Shown in pieces: positions 8,408-14,814 of a stretch of 20,824 nucleotides of DNA. A program made the position numbers and the translations under genes. The notes under the pieces are model-generated. The model made no database searches and had not been told where the DNA came from. It saw only the letters and a list, made by a program, of their open reading frames with translations. The stretch lies in contig JAGTUY010000477.1 of NCBI GenBank assembly GCA_018224455.1, positions 1 to 20,824 of the forward strand. The letters run 5' to 3'. The stretch is from Desulfosarcina sp. (GTDB lineage: Bacteria > Desulfobacterota > Desulfobacteria > Desulfobacterales > Desulfosarcinaceae). The stretch's first letter is position 1, and each line of letters begins with the position of its first letter.

Positions 8408-9364
8408 ATGCGAATCGGGGTGGTCGTTTTTATCGCAGCGTTCATGCTGTCCGCTTGTGTCCATCTGGACATCAACAAAACCATCAGTGCGTTAAACAAA
8501 ATTCAGCCGGGAGACTCCCAGGAGGTCGTTTTCGAGGCCCTGGGCCCGCCGGATCTTCGAAATGATATCAGCGACCAGCGTTTTGTGGCCTATTATCAGA
8601 CAAAAGCCGGGGATTCATCGGATGCACCGTTGACAGCGGCGTTGTGCACCCCGATCGCTTTTGAAAATGGACAGGTGGCTGCCGTCGGCGGTGACCTTGC
8701 CGAAGGCTGGGCCCGGGAAGAAGAAGCGCGGATCCGCCAGGCGGCTATCGCCGAGACCGAACGGCGGCAGGCTGAAATGGCCGAAGCTGCGGCGCAGCGT
8801 GCAAAGGTTGCGCGTCAGGAAAAAATCGAGGCCCTCGAAAATGAAGTCAAGCCAGTTCCTGGCGGCAATGCCGCCCTGAACCTGAAGATCTACCGCCAAT
8901 TGCTGGCATTGGATCCTTATAATTCTCGGTATCAGAAAAAGGTGGCCTTTTACGAAGATCGACTGGCCAACCAAAAAAAGGCCCAACAAGAACGCGCCAT
9001 TCGTTCAGCCAAAGCGCAGCGCCGGCAGGCGTGGGAGCAGGCTCGGGAGGGGCGCAACAAACAGCTGAGGCAATACACCGGAAACGGCATCGCAGAGATG
9101 GCTGTACACGACATGGGCAACGGTTCGCTTTATGTCTGGGTGAAAAATGTCAGCCGACAGATTATCACCACCCATCCCGACAATTTTACCCTGATGGACA
9201 GCGAAAACAACGTGGTGAAGGGTGAGATCAGCGACAGCTTGGACAGCGTACTGGAACCGGGAAGCATTTCCCACGGCAAGATAGAATACAGCCGCGAGAT
9301 CGAACCCAAGGAGCTGATCTTCCAAAACCGGGAGTCGGGCCGAATATCCAAATCATTCCAGTAA
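8408..9364 (+). CDS. Lipoprotein with BamE/SmpA-like N-terminal region and coiled coils
   Basis: A 318-residue predicted lipoprotein: short charged N-terminus, hydrophobic stretch VVVFIAAFM, and lipobox LSAC with C17 as the lipidated cysteine. The next 60 residues (IQPGDSQEVVFEALGPPD...) resemble the BamE/SmpA/OmlA fold found in outer-membrane assembly factors. They are followed by a long Ala/Glu/Arg-rich coiled coil (about 105-150), a short spacer, a second basic helix (about 185-220) and a C-terminal beta-rich domain of unknown type (about 225-318). The start is ATG 8408, which places AAGGAG 9 nt upstream and begins directly with the signal peptide; an upstream ATG at 8372 in the same frame would spoil the signal. 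It is the last gene before the 9386 terminator. Exact function not recognised. Confidence 0.8.
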   Translation: MRIGVVVFIAAFMLSACVHLDINKTISALNKIQPGDSQEVVFEALGPPDLRNDISDQRFVAYYQTKAGDSSDAPLTAALCTPIAFENGQVAAVGGDLAEGWAREEEARIRQAAIAETERRQAEMAEAAAQRAKVARQEKIEALENEVKPVPGGNAALNLKIYRQLLALDPYNSRYQKKVAFYEDRLANQKKAQQERAIRSAKAQRRQAWEQAREGRNKQLRQYTGNGIAEMAVHDMGNGSLYVWVKNVSRQIITTHPDNFTLMDSENNVVKGEISDSLDSVLEPGSISHGKIEYSREIEPKELIFQNRESGRISKSFQ

Positions 9365-9385
9365 TCGCCACCGCTCGGAAAAAGA

Positions 9386-9422
9386 AGACCGCACGATCCG
9401 AATAGCCGGCGTGCGGTTTTTT
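9386..9422 (+). terminator. Intrinsic terminator after the operon
   Basis: ACCGCACG (9388-9395) pairs perfectly with CGTGCGGT (9410-9417), with a 14-nt loop, and is followed by a T-run to 9422. It lies 22 nt after the lipoprotein stop codon and closes the transcription unit that begins at 1652. Confidence 0.8.
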
Positions 9423-9560
9423 CGTTCCAACCCATGCATGACCGGTTTATTTCATCAATCTAGGCAGAAACAAGGCGTTCTGGGGAAAGGGTTTTTGGAT
9501 AAATGGCCACCGTGTTTTACTTTAGCATGGGTTTCCGATGTGCCCGACAATGGCGGTCAA

Positions 9561-10049
9561 ATGCATAGACCCAGATACCCGATCACCCCGGCCATTCGGT
9601 TCCTGCGCGCAAAGCGGGCGGATTTTCGTGCTTTCATTTACACCTATACCGACCACGGTGGTGCCCGTCAGGCTGCCAGAGAATTGGATATCCCCGAGCA
9701 TGGGATAGTAAAAACCCTGGTTATGGAGACCGATGACCCGTCACCCCTGCTGGTGCTCATGCATGGCGATCAGGCGGTTTCAACCCGTCAGCTGGCCCGT
9801 CTCATCGGTACCAAAAAGGTAATTCCCGTCCGGCCTGAAAAAGCCTTATATTATACCGGATACCAGGTCGGCGGGATCAGTCCTTTCGGTACCCGGCAAA
9901 ACATGCCGGTTTACGTACAGACCACTATCCTGGAACTGAAAACGATTTACATCAACGGCGGCAAACGAGGGTTTATCGTGGCCATCGACCCTGATGTACT
10001 GTTGCAGACCTTGTCCGCCATTCCTGTTTCTGTAGCTGTTTTTTCCTGA
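9561..10049 (+). CDS. ybaK: YbaK/EbsC family Cys-tRNA(Pro) deacylase
   Basis: Trans-editing enzyme that hydrolyses mischarged Cys-tRNA(Pro) (and Cys-tRNA(Cys)). The 162-residue protein matches the YbaK family: GIVKTLVME contains K51, which corresponds to the essential lysine of the family (Lys46 in H. influenzae YbaK), and YQVGGISPFGTR is the characteristic glycine-rich loop. KRGFIVAIDP near the end is also typical. I chose the ATG at 9561 because it gives the normal family length and N-terminus (TPAIRFLRAK). The frame stays open upstream to 9411, but that would run back into the terminator. The RBS (GGCGGT) is weak. It stands alone, with about 140 nt of unremarkable sequence ahead and 209 nt behind. 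Confidence 0.92.
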   Translation: MHRPRYPITPAIRFLRAKRADFRAFIYTYTDHGGARQAARELDIPEHGIVKTLVMETDDPSPLLVLMHGDQAVSTRQLARLIGTKKVIPVRPEKALYYTGYQVGGISPFGTRQNMPVYVQTTILELKTIYINGGKRGFIVAIDPDVLLQTLSAIPVSVAVFS

Positions 10050-10084
10050 TGACCCGGCGTCGGAAACCGTGTTGCTCGTGATCA

Positions 10085-10117
10085 AGACCACTAATCAGAC
10101 ACCGGTTAGTGTGGTCT
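10085..10117. other. Imperfect inverted repeat after the YbaK gene
   Basis: AGACCAC-TAA (10085-10094) is matched by TTA-GT-GTGGTCT (10106-10117), a ten-pair stem with a 2-nt bulge and an 11-nt loop. It begins 35 nt after the YbaK stop. No T-run follows, so a Rho-independent terminator is not supported; it could be an mRNA 3'-end structure or a binding site. Confidence 0.35.
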
Positions 10118-10132
10118 GCGATCGGCTAATGC

Positions 10133-10162
10133 TTGCCAAAGAGAGGCCGGTTGCTTTATATT
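10133..10162 (+). promoter_or_regulatory. Putative sigma70-type promoter for the 10259 gene
   Basis: TTGCCA (10133-10138), 18-nt spacer, TATATT (10157-10162), each 5/6 to consensus. It lies about 95 nt before the start of the unknown gene at 10259 and downstream of the inverted repeat that follows the YbaK gene. Confidence 0.45.
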
Positions 10163-10258
10163 CGAGGCAATCTTAATTTCGACCGACCTGCCATGAATGC
10201 TGCCACCCACCCGGAACAGCGGTAGTGGCGGGCATTCGCATCAAAGGGAAGGAATGCC

Positions 10259-10684
10259 ATGCCACCCAACGATCTGGAAGCCCTGGAAAGCATCTGCCAA
10301 CGCATCAGCCTCAACATTCCTGAAACCTGCCCGTGGCGGTGGGACAAAGAGTTCAACCTGGCGCTGGCGGTTATCGACCGCCAGGATGAGATCATGGTCG
10401 AGCTTCCGTTGTCGCTTGAATTTTCTCACAAATGGGACTTTACCACCATTAATGATGCCGATGCGCCTGTGCGCGATTATTTCCAGTCCGGTTTCGGCAT
10501 CGTGCCGGGCCAGAAGGTGTTTACCATGGATCCCGTCAACGGAGTGGTGCTCTATGCGGCGTGGTGGCCATGGGGGGATGATGAGCGGATCTCCCTTCGT
10601 TTGGGGCTGGTTTCCGTATCCGACCATAAACTGGAAAACGCAGCCATAAAAAATTTGATCTGCCGCTGGTTGAAACTGGAGTAA
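10259..10684 (+). CDS. Conserved-looking protein of unknown function, 141 aa
   Basis: I do not recognise this protein. It is a soluble 141-residue product without a signal peptide or membrane segment, acidic, with five tryptophans. Points of note are the opening ICQRISLNIPETCPWRWDKEFN, the central SHKWDFTTINDADAPVRDYFQSGFGI and the tryptophan cluster AAWWPWGDDERISLRLG (about 99-115). The ATG at 10259 is preceded by AAGGAA at a good distance, and a promoter-like sequence lies about 95 nt upstream, so expression is plausible. It is isolated: 209 nt after the YbaK gene and 212 nt before mltD. Codon use looks like the neighbours. No catalytic motif is visible. Confidence 0.7.
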   Translation: MPPNDLEALESICQRISLNIPETCPWRWDKEFNLALAVIDRQDEIMVELPLSLEFSHKWDFTTINDADAPVRDYFQSGFGIVPGQKVFTMDPVNGVVLYAAWWPWGDDERISLRLGLVSVSDHKLENAAIKNLICRWLKLE

Positions 10685-10896
10685 CGGCCAAAAAACCTAT
10701 CTGAGAATATAGGTGGGGCGTTTTCAAAGACGCTGTCCATTTGCCGAAGCGGCCTCGAACCGTCGAGTCCGGACCGCGTTTTGAGAAAATTCCCGCCTGG
10801 CACTCCCCCGTCACCGGATCAACCTTCAGGTATACAAACGCTCTTGTGGCAGCCAATCCAGTCACCCTGAGTGTGTTCATGGCACAACGATGAATC

Positions 10897-12051
10897 ATGA
10901 ATAATCCAAAATTTACAGCACCCTTCCTTTGGGTGTGCGCAGTTGCGATCCTTTTTGGCGTGCTGTTCCCTCGTCTAACCGCGGCCCAGGCGACTGCCGA
11001 TGACAGGTTGCTCTCGGCGCTAAAACTGGAACAGCCGATCCTGCTGTGTGGCGAAACGGTGCCTGTGGATGATCCACAGGTGATGGAGCGGTTTGAGAAG
11101 GAAATGTTGGTCTCTCTTGGGAACCGTCCCCAGGTGATTCTATGGCTCAAACGGACCACCCGGTATTTCCCGTACATCGAACAGATGCTCAGGGAAAATG
11201 GGCTTCCCGACGACATCAAGTATCTCGCCATCGCTGAAAGCGCCCTTCGTATGCACGCCGGGTCGAGAAAAGGGGCCATGGGGGCCTGGCAGCTGATGCC
11301 TCAGACCGCCAGAAAATATGGATTGGTCGTGGATGTCAATTTTGACGAGCGGCGCAATCTTTATCTGAGTACGCCGGCGGCGGTGACATACCTCAAAGGG
11401 CTATATGAGCGGTTTGGTTCCTGGAGTCTTTCCCTGGCAGCCTACAACATGGGGGAAGGGGGCCTCGAGGCAGAAATCCTGGCGCAGGGCGTCACCGACT
11501 ACTATAAACTCTACCTTCCCCTGGAAACCCAGCGCTTTGTTTTTCGAATCCTGGCCATCAAGCGCATCGTCGAAGCACCCCAGAATCATGGATTTACCCT
11601 TTCTCCAATTGATTTCTATGCCCAGGAGGCGTTTTCAACGGTTCGGGTCAATGCATTCACGGATCTTCCCCTCCGTCTGATCGCCAATGCGGCCAGAACC
11701 GATTTTAAAACAATCAAAGATTTCAACCCTGAAATACGCGGGCATTACCTGGCTGTCGGGACACGCGCCGTGAACATTCCCAGTGACGGCGAAGAAGGGT
11801 TTCATGACCGTCTGGCTGCCATGGTTGAAGCGGATGCCAAAATTCGCAATCAGCGCGTTTATGTGGTCAAGGAAGGAGACAGCCTTTCGGGCATCGCCAA
11901 GAAGTTCGAGGTGCCGCTTGCTGCAGTGCTCATCTGGAACCGCATCGGATTGAGTAAAGTGATTCATCCCGGTCAGCGATTGGTTATTATCCCCCCCGCA
12001 GGGGGGATAAAGACCGACCTGAAAGACATCGAGGGAGATGAGAACGGATGA
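10897..12051 (+). CDS. mltD: Membrane-bound/periplasmic lytic transglycosylase MltD-like with LysM
   Basis: Peptidoglycan-cleaving lytic transglycosylase. The 384-residue protein begins with a signal peptide (hydrophobic VCAVAILFGVLF, cleavage near AAQA, about 32). The SLT goose-lysozyme-like domain (about 85-215) has E114 as catalytic acid in IAESALRMHAGS, then GAMGAWQLMPQTARKYGL and AAYNMGEGG. A LysM peptidoglycan-binding domain follows (about 320-365: VVKEGDSLSGIAKKF ... HPGQRLVI). E. coli MltD is longer and has more than one LysM. No lipobox is visible, so it may be released or retained by an uncleaved helix. The start is ATG 10897; an ATG at 10890 hits a stop after four codons. The stop overlaps the start of the next gene (ATGA). 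Confidence 0.92.
   Translation: MNNPKFTAPFLWVCAVAILFGVLFPRLTAAQATADDRLLSALKLEQPILLCGETVPVDDPQVMERFEKEMLVSLGNRPQVILWLKRTTRYFPYIEQMLRENGLPDDIKYLAIAESALRMHAGSRKGAMGAWQLMPQTARKYGLVVDVNFDERRNLYLSTPAAVTYLKGLYERFGSWSLSLAAYNMGEGGLEAEILAQGVTDYYKLYLPLETQRFVFRILAIKRIVEAPQNHGFTLSPIDFYAQEAFSTVRVNAFTDLPLRLIANAARTDFKTIKDFNPEIRGHYLAVGTRAVNIPSDGEEGFHDRLAAMVEADAKIRNQRVYVVKEGDSLSGIAKKFEVPLAAVLIWNRIGLSKVIHPGQRLVIIPPAGGIKTDLKDIEGDENG
11987..12010. repeat. Perfect 10-bp hairpin inside the 3' end of mltD
   Basis: TTATCCCCCC (11987-11996) and GGGGGGATAA (12001-12010) are exact reverse complements around the tetraloop CGCA. It lies after the LysM domain, about 40 nt before the start of the overlapping downstream gene. 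No T-run follows. Confidence 0.6.
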
Positions 12052-12863
12052 TAGAGAAAATCATTGCCAGCGGCAAACCCGGCGCTGCCGCGGCTGCATT
12101 GGAGGTGGCCGTTAAGCTGGGACTGGCCTATGGCGGGTGGTGCCGTGAAGGTGAACCGGTTGCGGACAAATTCCGCTTAGATCGGCTGCCTGGCGCCTCC
12201 AATCGATCGGTCACGGAGAAGGCCGTCGAGGATAGTCACGGCTCCATTTATTTCACCGCCGGCGAAACGGCCTCCATTCGACTGGAAACAACCAGAAAAA
12301 TCGCTTTGCACCTGAACAAACCACTACTGATTCAGGATCTCGAAGGGGAAAGCGGGTTTTCCGCATCCCGTCGGATCGCCGTGTGGATCGCCGAAAATCA
12401 AATTAGAGTGCTGCATGTGGACGGAGAGTTGGAAGGCCGCGCCGTCTATTCGGTTGCAGAAAGGGTATCCAACATCCTCGAGTCGACCTTTTTTCTGTCC
12501 ATGATAGAGACCGATATCACCGCACCGTTACAGTCAGTCGTCGAGCGGGAGCGTCTGCCTCAACGGGAAAATCCGCCGGAAACCATAGGGGCGGCGGTGA
12601 ATCATCTGGAGCGGACGCTGTCGCTAAGAGACAAAGCCGCCATTGCCAATATGACTTCGGAAGAACTGGTTTCTCTTCATTTTACACTGGGAAGCTATAT
12701 CAACAACCACTTCGATCTGTTCACCGTCAACACCGGATTGCTGACGGACTGTCAGCGCCGATCCGGCCAATGGGATCTTGCGCCCAAGGACGTGGCTGCA
12801 GTAATCATCCGATCCCTCTGGGACCGGCTGCGTGCCACCTGCCGGATCCGAATCGTCAAGTGA
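12048..12863 (+). CDS. SLOG-family putative molybdenum carrier-like domain fused to DUF6794-like C-terminus
   Basis: A 271-residue two-domain protein. Residues 1-145 match the YpsA-related SLOG family often labelled putative molybdenum carrier: LEVAVKLGLAYGGWCREGE (18-36), TEKAVEDSHGSIYFTAGE, NKPLLIQDLEG and WIAENQIRVLHVDGELEGR. The opening loop, normally GGQTGADRAAL, reads SGKPGAAAAAL (8-18): the Thr and the Asp-Arg pair are replaced, so nucleotide binding may be altered. Residues about 191-271 resemble DUF6794 (LSLRDKAAIANMTSEELVSLHFTLG, INNHFDLF, IIRSLWDRLR). The ATG overlaps the mltD stop (ATGA), suggesting translational coupling with a cell-wall enzyme. SLOG domains bind nucleotides or nucleotide-derived ligands in several systems; the function here is unknown. 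Confidence 0.75.
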   Translation: MIEKIIASGKPGAAAAALEVAVKLGLAYGGWCREGEPVADKFRLDRLPGASNRSVTEKAVEDSHGSIYFTAGETASIRLETTRKIALHLNKPLLIQDLEGESGFSASRRIAVWIAENQIRVLHVDGELEGRAVYSVAERVSNILESTFFLSMIETDITAPLQSVVERERLPQRENPPETIGAAVNHLERTLSLRDKAAIANMTSEELVSLHFTLGSYINNHFDLFTVNTGLLTDCQRRSGQWDLAPKDVAAVIIRSLWDRLRATCRIRIVK

Positions 12864-12877
12864 GCGCGGCAACACCA

Positions 12878-13708
12878 ATGGACACCGTCATGCCAGCACT
12901 GCCCCGATCATCCGAAGCGTTTATTCGTCTCGTTGAGGAACGTCTTCACCGTCCGTCTCCGACTACCTTCACCTTCAATGCCAATGGCGATCTGAGTCTG
13001 AACTCTGCGGTGCTTTTCCTTTTGGGCACCAGCGCCGGCAGGGAACCGTTTCTGATTCTGAACAAACGTTCTCAGCGTGTTCGCCAAGCCGGTGACCTGT
13101 GCTGCCCGGGTGGCGGCATCGCGCCGTTCATCGACCGTCTGCTGGCCAGATGGCTCAATCTGCCGAGAATGCCATTGTCCCGTTGGCCGCATGGTTGGTG
13201 GTGGCGGCGATACCGTAAGGCGGATTTTCCGAAGCTGGCCCTGCTCTTGGCCGCTGCTTTGCGGGAAGGATTCGAAGAGATGCGGCTCAATCCACTCGGG
13301 GTAAGATTTTTAGGCCCCATGCCCGCTCAGCACCTGGTCATGTTCAAACGGGCCATTTATCCGATGGTGGGATGGGTGAACCACCAGAAACGCTTTTTCC
13401 CCAACTGGGAAGTCGAAAAAATCGTTACCATTCCTTTGGCGGCGTTTTTTGATGCCGGCAACTATGCACGGTATCGTATCTCGTTCAAGACAGGCACCCC
13501 CGGAATACCGGACATGCCGTATCGGGATATGCCCTGTTTCATTCATCGCCATAATGGTGACCAAGAATTGCTGTGGGGCGCAACTTACCGGATCACCGAA
13601 CGGTTTTTGAAAACGATATTCGGTTATGTCCCGCCTCCGATGAAAGCGCTGCCGGTTATCCACCGCCGATTGGGCCGGCACTACCTCGAAGGAACTTCAC
13701 CCCAATGA
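12878..13708 (+). CDS. Nudix hydrolase, CoA pyrophosphatase-like, with interrupted Nudix box
   Basis: Probable pyrophosphohydrolase. The entry strands read SAVLFLLGTS...FLILNKRSQRVRQAGDLCCPGGGI, very similar to NudL/NUDT7-type CoA pyrophosphatases, with the glycine turn at 78-80. The catalytic helix REGFEE occurs only at 129-134 (ALREGFEEM), so about 35 extra residues separate the two halves of the Nudix box. The insert is rich in Trp and Arg (HGWWWRRYRK). The usual closing Gly of the box is also absent. Later strands (GPMPAQHLVMFKRAIYPMVGWV) fit the fold. The start is uncertain: ATG 12878 is used; a GTG at 12860 overlaps the preceding stop (GTGA), and neither has a strong RBS. It follows the SLOG gene closely. 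The substrate could be CoA or another nucleotide diphosphate. Confidence 0.8.
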   Translation: MDTVMPALPRSSEAFIRLVEERLHRPSPTTFTFNANGDLSLNSAVLFLLGTSAGREPFLILNKRSQRVRQAGDLCCPGGGIAPFIDRLLARWLNLPRMPLSRWPHGWWWRRYRKADFPKLALLLAAALREGFEEMRLNPLGVRFLGPMPAQHLVMFKRAIYPMVGWVNHQKRFFPNWEVEKIVTIPLAAFFDAGNYARYRISFKTGTPGIPDMPYRDMPCFIHRHNGDQELLWGATYRITERFLKTIFGYVPPPMKALPVIHRRLGRHYLEGTSPQ

Positions 13709-13831
13709 TACGCCTGCGTCGTGGCAGCGGCGTTGCCAGGGTGGTTGATTTTGAAAGGACGCTGGTGTAGATGACCTTTCAGGTGACGGCCACGATGTGG
13801 CGTTTGATTGAGCCCTGAGGAACAAAAATTA

Positions 13832-14248
13832 ATGCCCACACCTTCTTGCAAGACGATTTTCAAACAACCCATACTGGACGAAATCTTCCCGTCGAACCGT
13901 GCGGATCGGTTTTTCGCCGCCCTTTTGGGTGATGCGTCAGAAGGCGCCTATGATATCACCCTCGCCTATGCCGGGGAAACGGAGAATCAGATTGATTTCG
14001 AATTTCAGCTCAAACAACGCCCCGGAAAGTGTCTGGCCTGCAACCTGACCTACGGCCTTCCCGAGGTGTTTATGCGGCACCCGATTATCGATGTCGCCGG
14101 CGTGGTCCGGCAGATCGATTCCCGGATGATCAATGGCAAAAAATGCGGTGAATGGGCGTTGGGCCGCACCCGGGAAGTGTCTCGCGACATGCACGTATTG
14201 CCCCTGACCGTCAAACTGTCTACCGGCAAACCCTTAGATGCCGGGTAA
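13832..14248 (+). CDS. Conserved protein of unknown function with CxxC motif, 138 aa
   Basis: Soluble 138-residue protein without a signal peptide. Visible pattern: IFPSNRADRFFAALLGDASEGAYDI (18-42), then QRPGKCLACNLTYGLP (62-77) with C67 and C70, then VFMRHPIIDVAGVV and a charged tail. The single CxxC could bind metal with another group or act in redox chemistry, but no second pair exists. My recollection is that similar short deltaproteobacterial proteins carry the misleading transferred name 'pancreas/duodenum homeobox protein 1'; nothing homeobox-like is visible here. The start is ATG 13832, with GAGGAA 9 nt upstream; an in-frame TTG at 13808 lies ahead of that site. It sits 123 nt after the Nudix gene and about 100 nt before the MCE-like lipoprotein gene. 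Confidence 0.75.
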   Translation: MPTPSCKTIFKQPILDEIFPSNRADRFFAALLGDASEGAYDITLAYAGETENQIDFEFQLKQRPGKCLACNLTYGLPEVFMRHPIIDVAGVVRQIDSRMINGKKCGEWALGRTREVSRDMHVLPLTVKLSTGKPLDAG

Positions 14249-14261
14249 CCGAGATCAGCAT

Positions 14262-14345
14262 ATGAAAACCTTCCGTTCGCCAACCGATACTTGCGCATGC
14301 TCGCTTGACTTGTCCGATGACACATTACGCTTTGTGGAGGGATAA
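14262..14345 (+). CDS. Short ORF, 27 aa, overlapping the next start (TAATG)
   Basis: ATG at 14262 to TAA at 14343-14345 encodes 27 residues with a charged leader-like beginning (MKTFRSPTD), a central TCACSLDLSDDT and end RFVEG. The TAA shares an A with the ATG of the MCE-like lipoprotein, so it could act as a coupling leader. It lies one gene upstream of a radical SAM protein of the RiPP-maturation type, which makes a precursor peptide conceivable. No good Shine-Dalgarno is visible (weak GAG 10 nt upstream), and an ORF this short can arise by chance. Confidence 0.25.
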   Translation: MKTFRSPTDTCACSLDLSDDTLRFVEG

Positions 14346-14803
14346 TGAAAAAAACGGCATTTTTTATCTTGATGGTGATGCTGATGGGTCTCCCGGGTTG
14401 TTCCGTACAACCGATCGGAAGTGGGAATCCATCCGGTGTTGGGGTGGTATTTGACGGTGAACCGCTGATTTTCGATTCCTCGGTGGTTTTCATGGGAACC
14501 GTGGTAGGCCAAATTATTTCCCGAGAAATGGTCAATGGCGTTACCCGGGTGTCCATCGCCCTGGACGGTCAACATGACGACCTGAAAAAAAACAACCTGG
14601 CGGCCGTGGTGAAAAACGGGCGGCTGCAGCTGAACATGTTTTCCGGATACGGCGACCCACTGCCTCCGGGTGGATATATCAATGGTTTCGTAAATACAAA
14701 TTCATATCGGTTGTTTAAGTTTAGATATATCATCAATAACATTAATTTATCCGCCGACCGAAGAGCCCAACGGCTGCTGGTTCGATCCGGTTGGGCGGGA
14801 TAG
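14345..14803 (+). CDS. Small lipoprotein with MCE/MlaD-like domain
   Basis: A 152-residue predicted lipoprotein: MKK, hydrophobic FFILMVMLM, and lipobox LPGC with C19 lipidated. Residues about 30-120 follow the pattern of an MCE/MlaD lipid-binding domain: GVGVVFDGEP, a VVFMGTVVGQI segment equivalent to the usual 'V.Y.G..vG.V', VTRVSIALD, AAVVKNGRLQLNMFSGYGDPLPPGGYINGF. Such domains normally belong to periplasmic lipid-transfer systems (Mla, Pqi, Yeb) next to a permease and ATPase, which are not in this window; here the domain is alone and lipid-anchored. GGAGGG lies 4 nt before the ATG at 14345. The 3' end overlaps the frame of the radical SAM gene region but stops 11 nt before its chosen ATG. 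Alternative: a lipoprotein of unknown fold. Confidence 0.65.
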   Translation: MKKTAFFILMVMLMGLPGCSVQPIGSGNPSGVGVVFDGEPLIFDSSVVFMGTVVGQIISREMVNGVTRVSIALDGQHDDLKKNNLAAVVKNGRLQLNMFSGYGDPLPPGGYINGFVNTNSYRLFKFRYIINNINLSADRRAQRLLVRSGWAG

Positions 14804-14814
14804 TCCCGGCAATT

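Noticed and set aside
10695..10714. ACCTAT/ATAGGT hairpin after the 10259 gene as a terminator
   Set aside because: Six weak pairs and no adjoining T-run; the next T-run (TTTT at 10721-10724) is separated by GGGGCG.
10536..11279. 247-codon minus-strand frame across the 10259 gene, the gap and mltD
   Set aside because: Both ends are antisense to convincing genes; only the middle gap piece has any protein-like look and is listed separately with low interest.
14255..14575. Minus-strand frames opposite the MCE-like lipoprotein
   Set aside because: The plus-strand frame has a clear lipobox, RBS and domain pattern; the minus frames have none.
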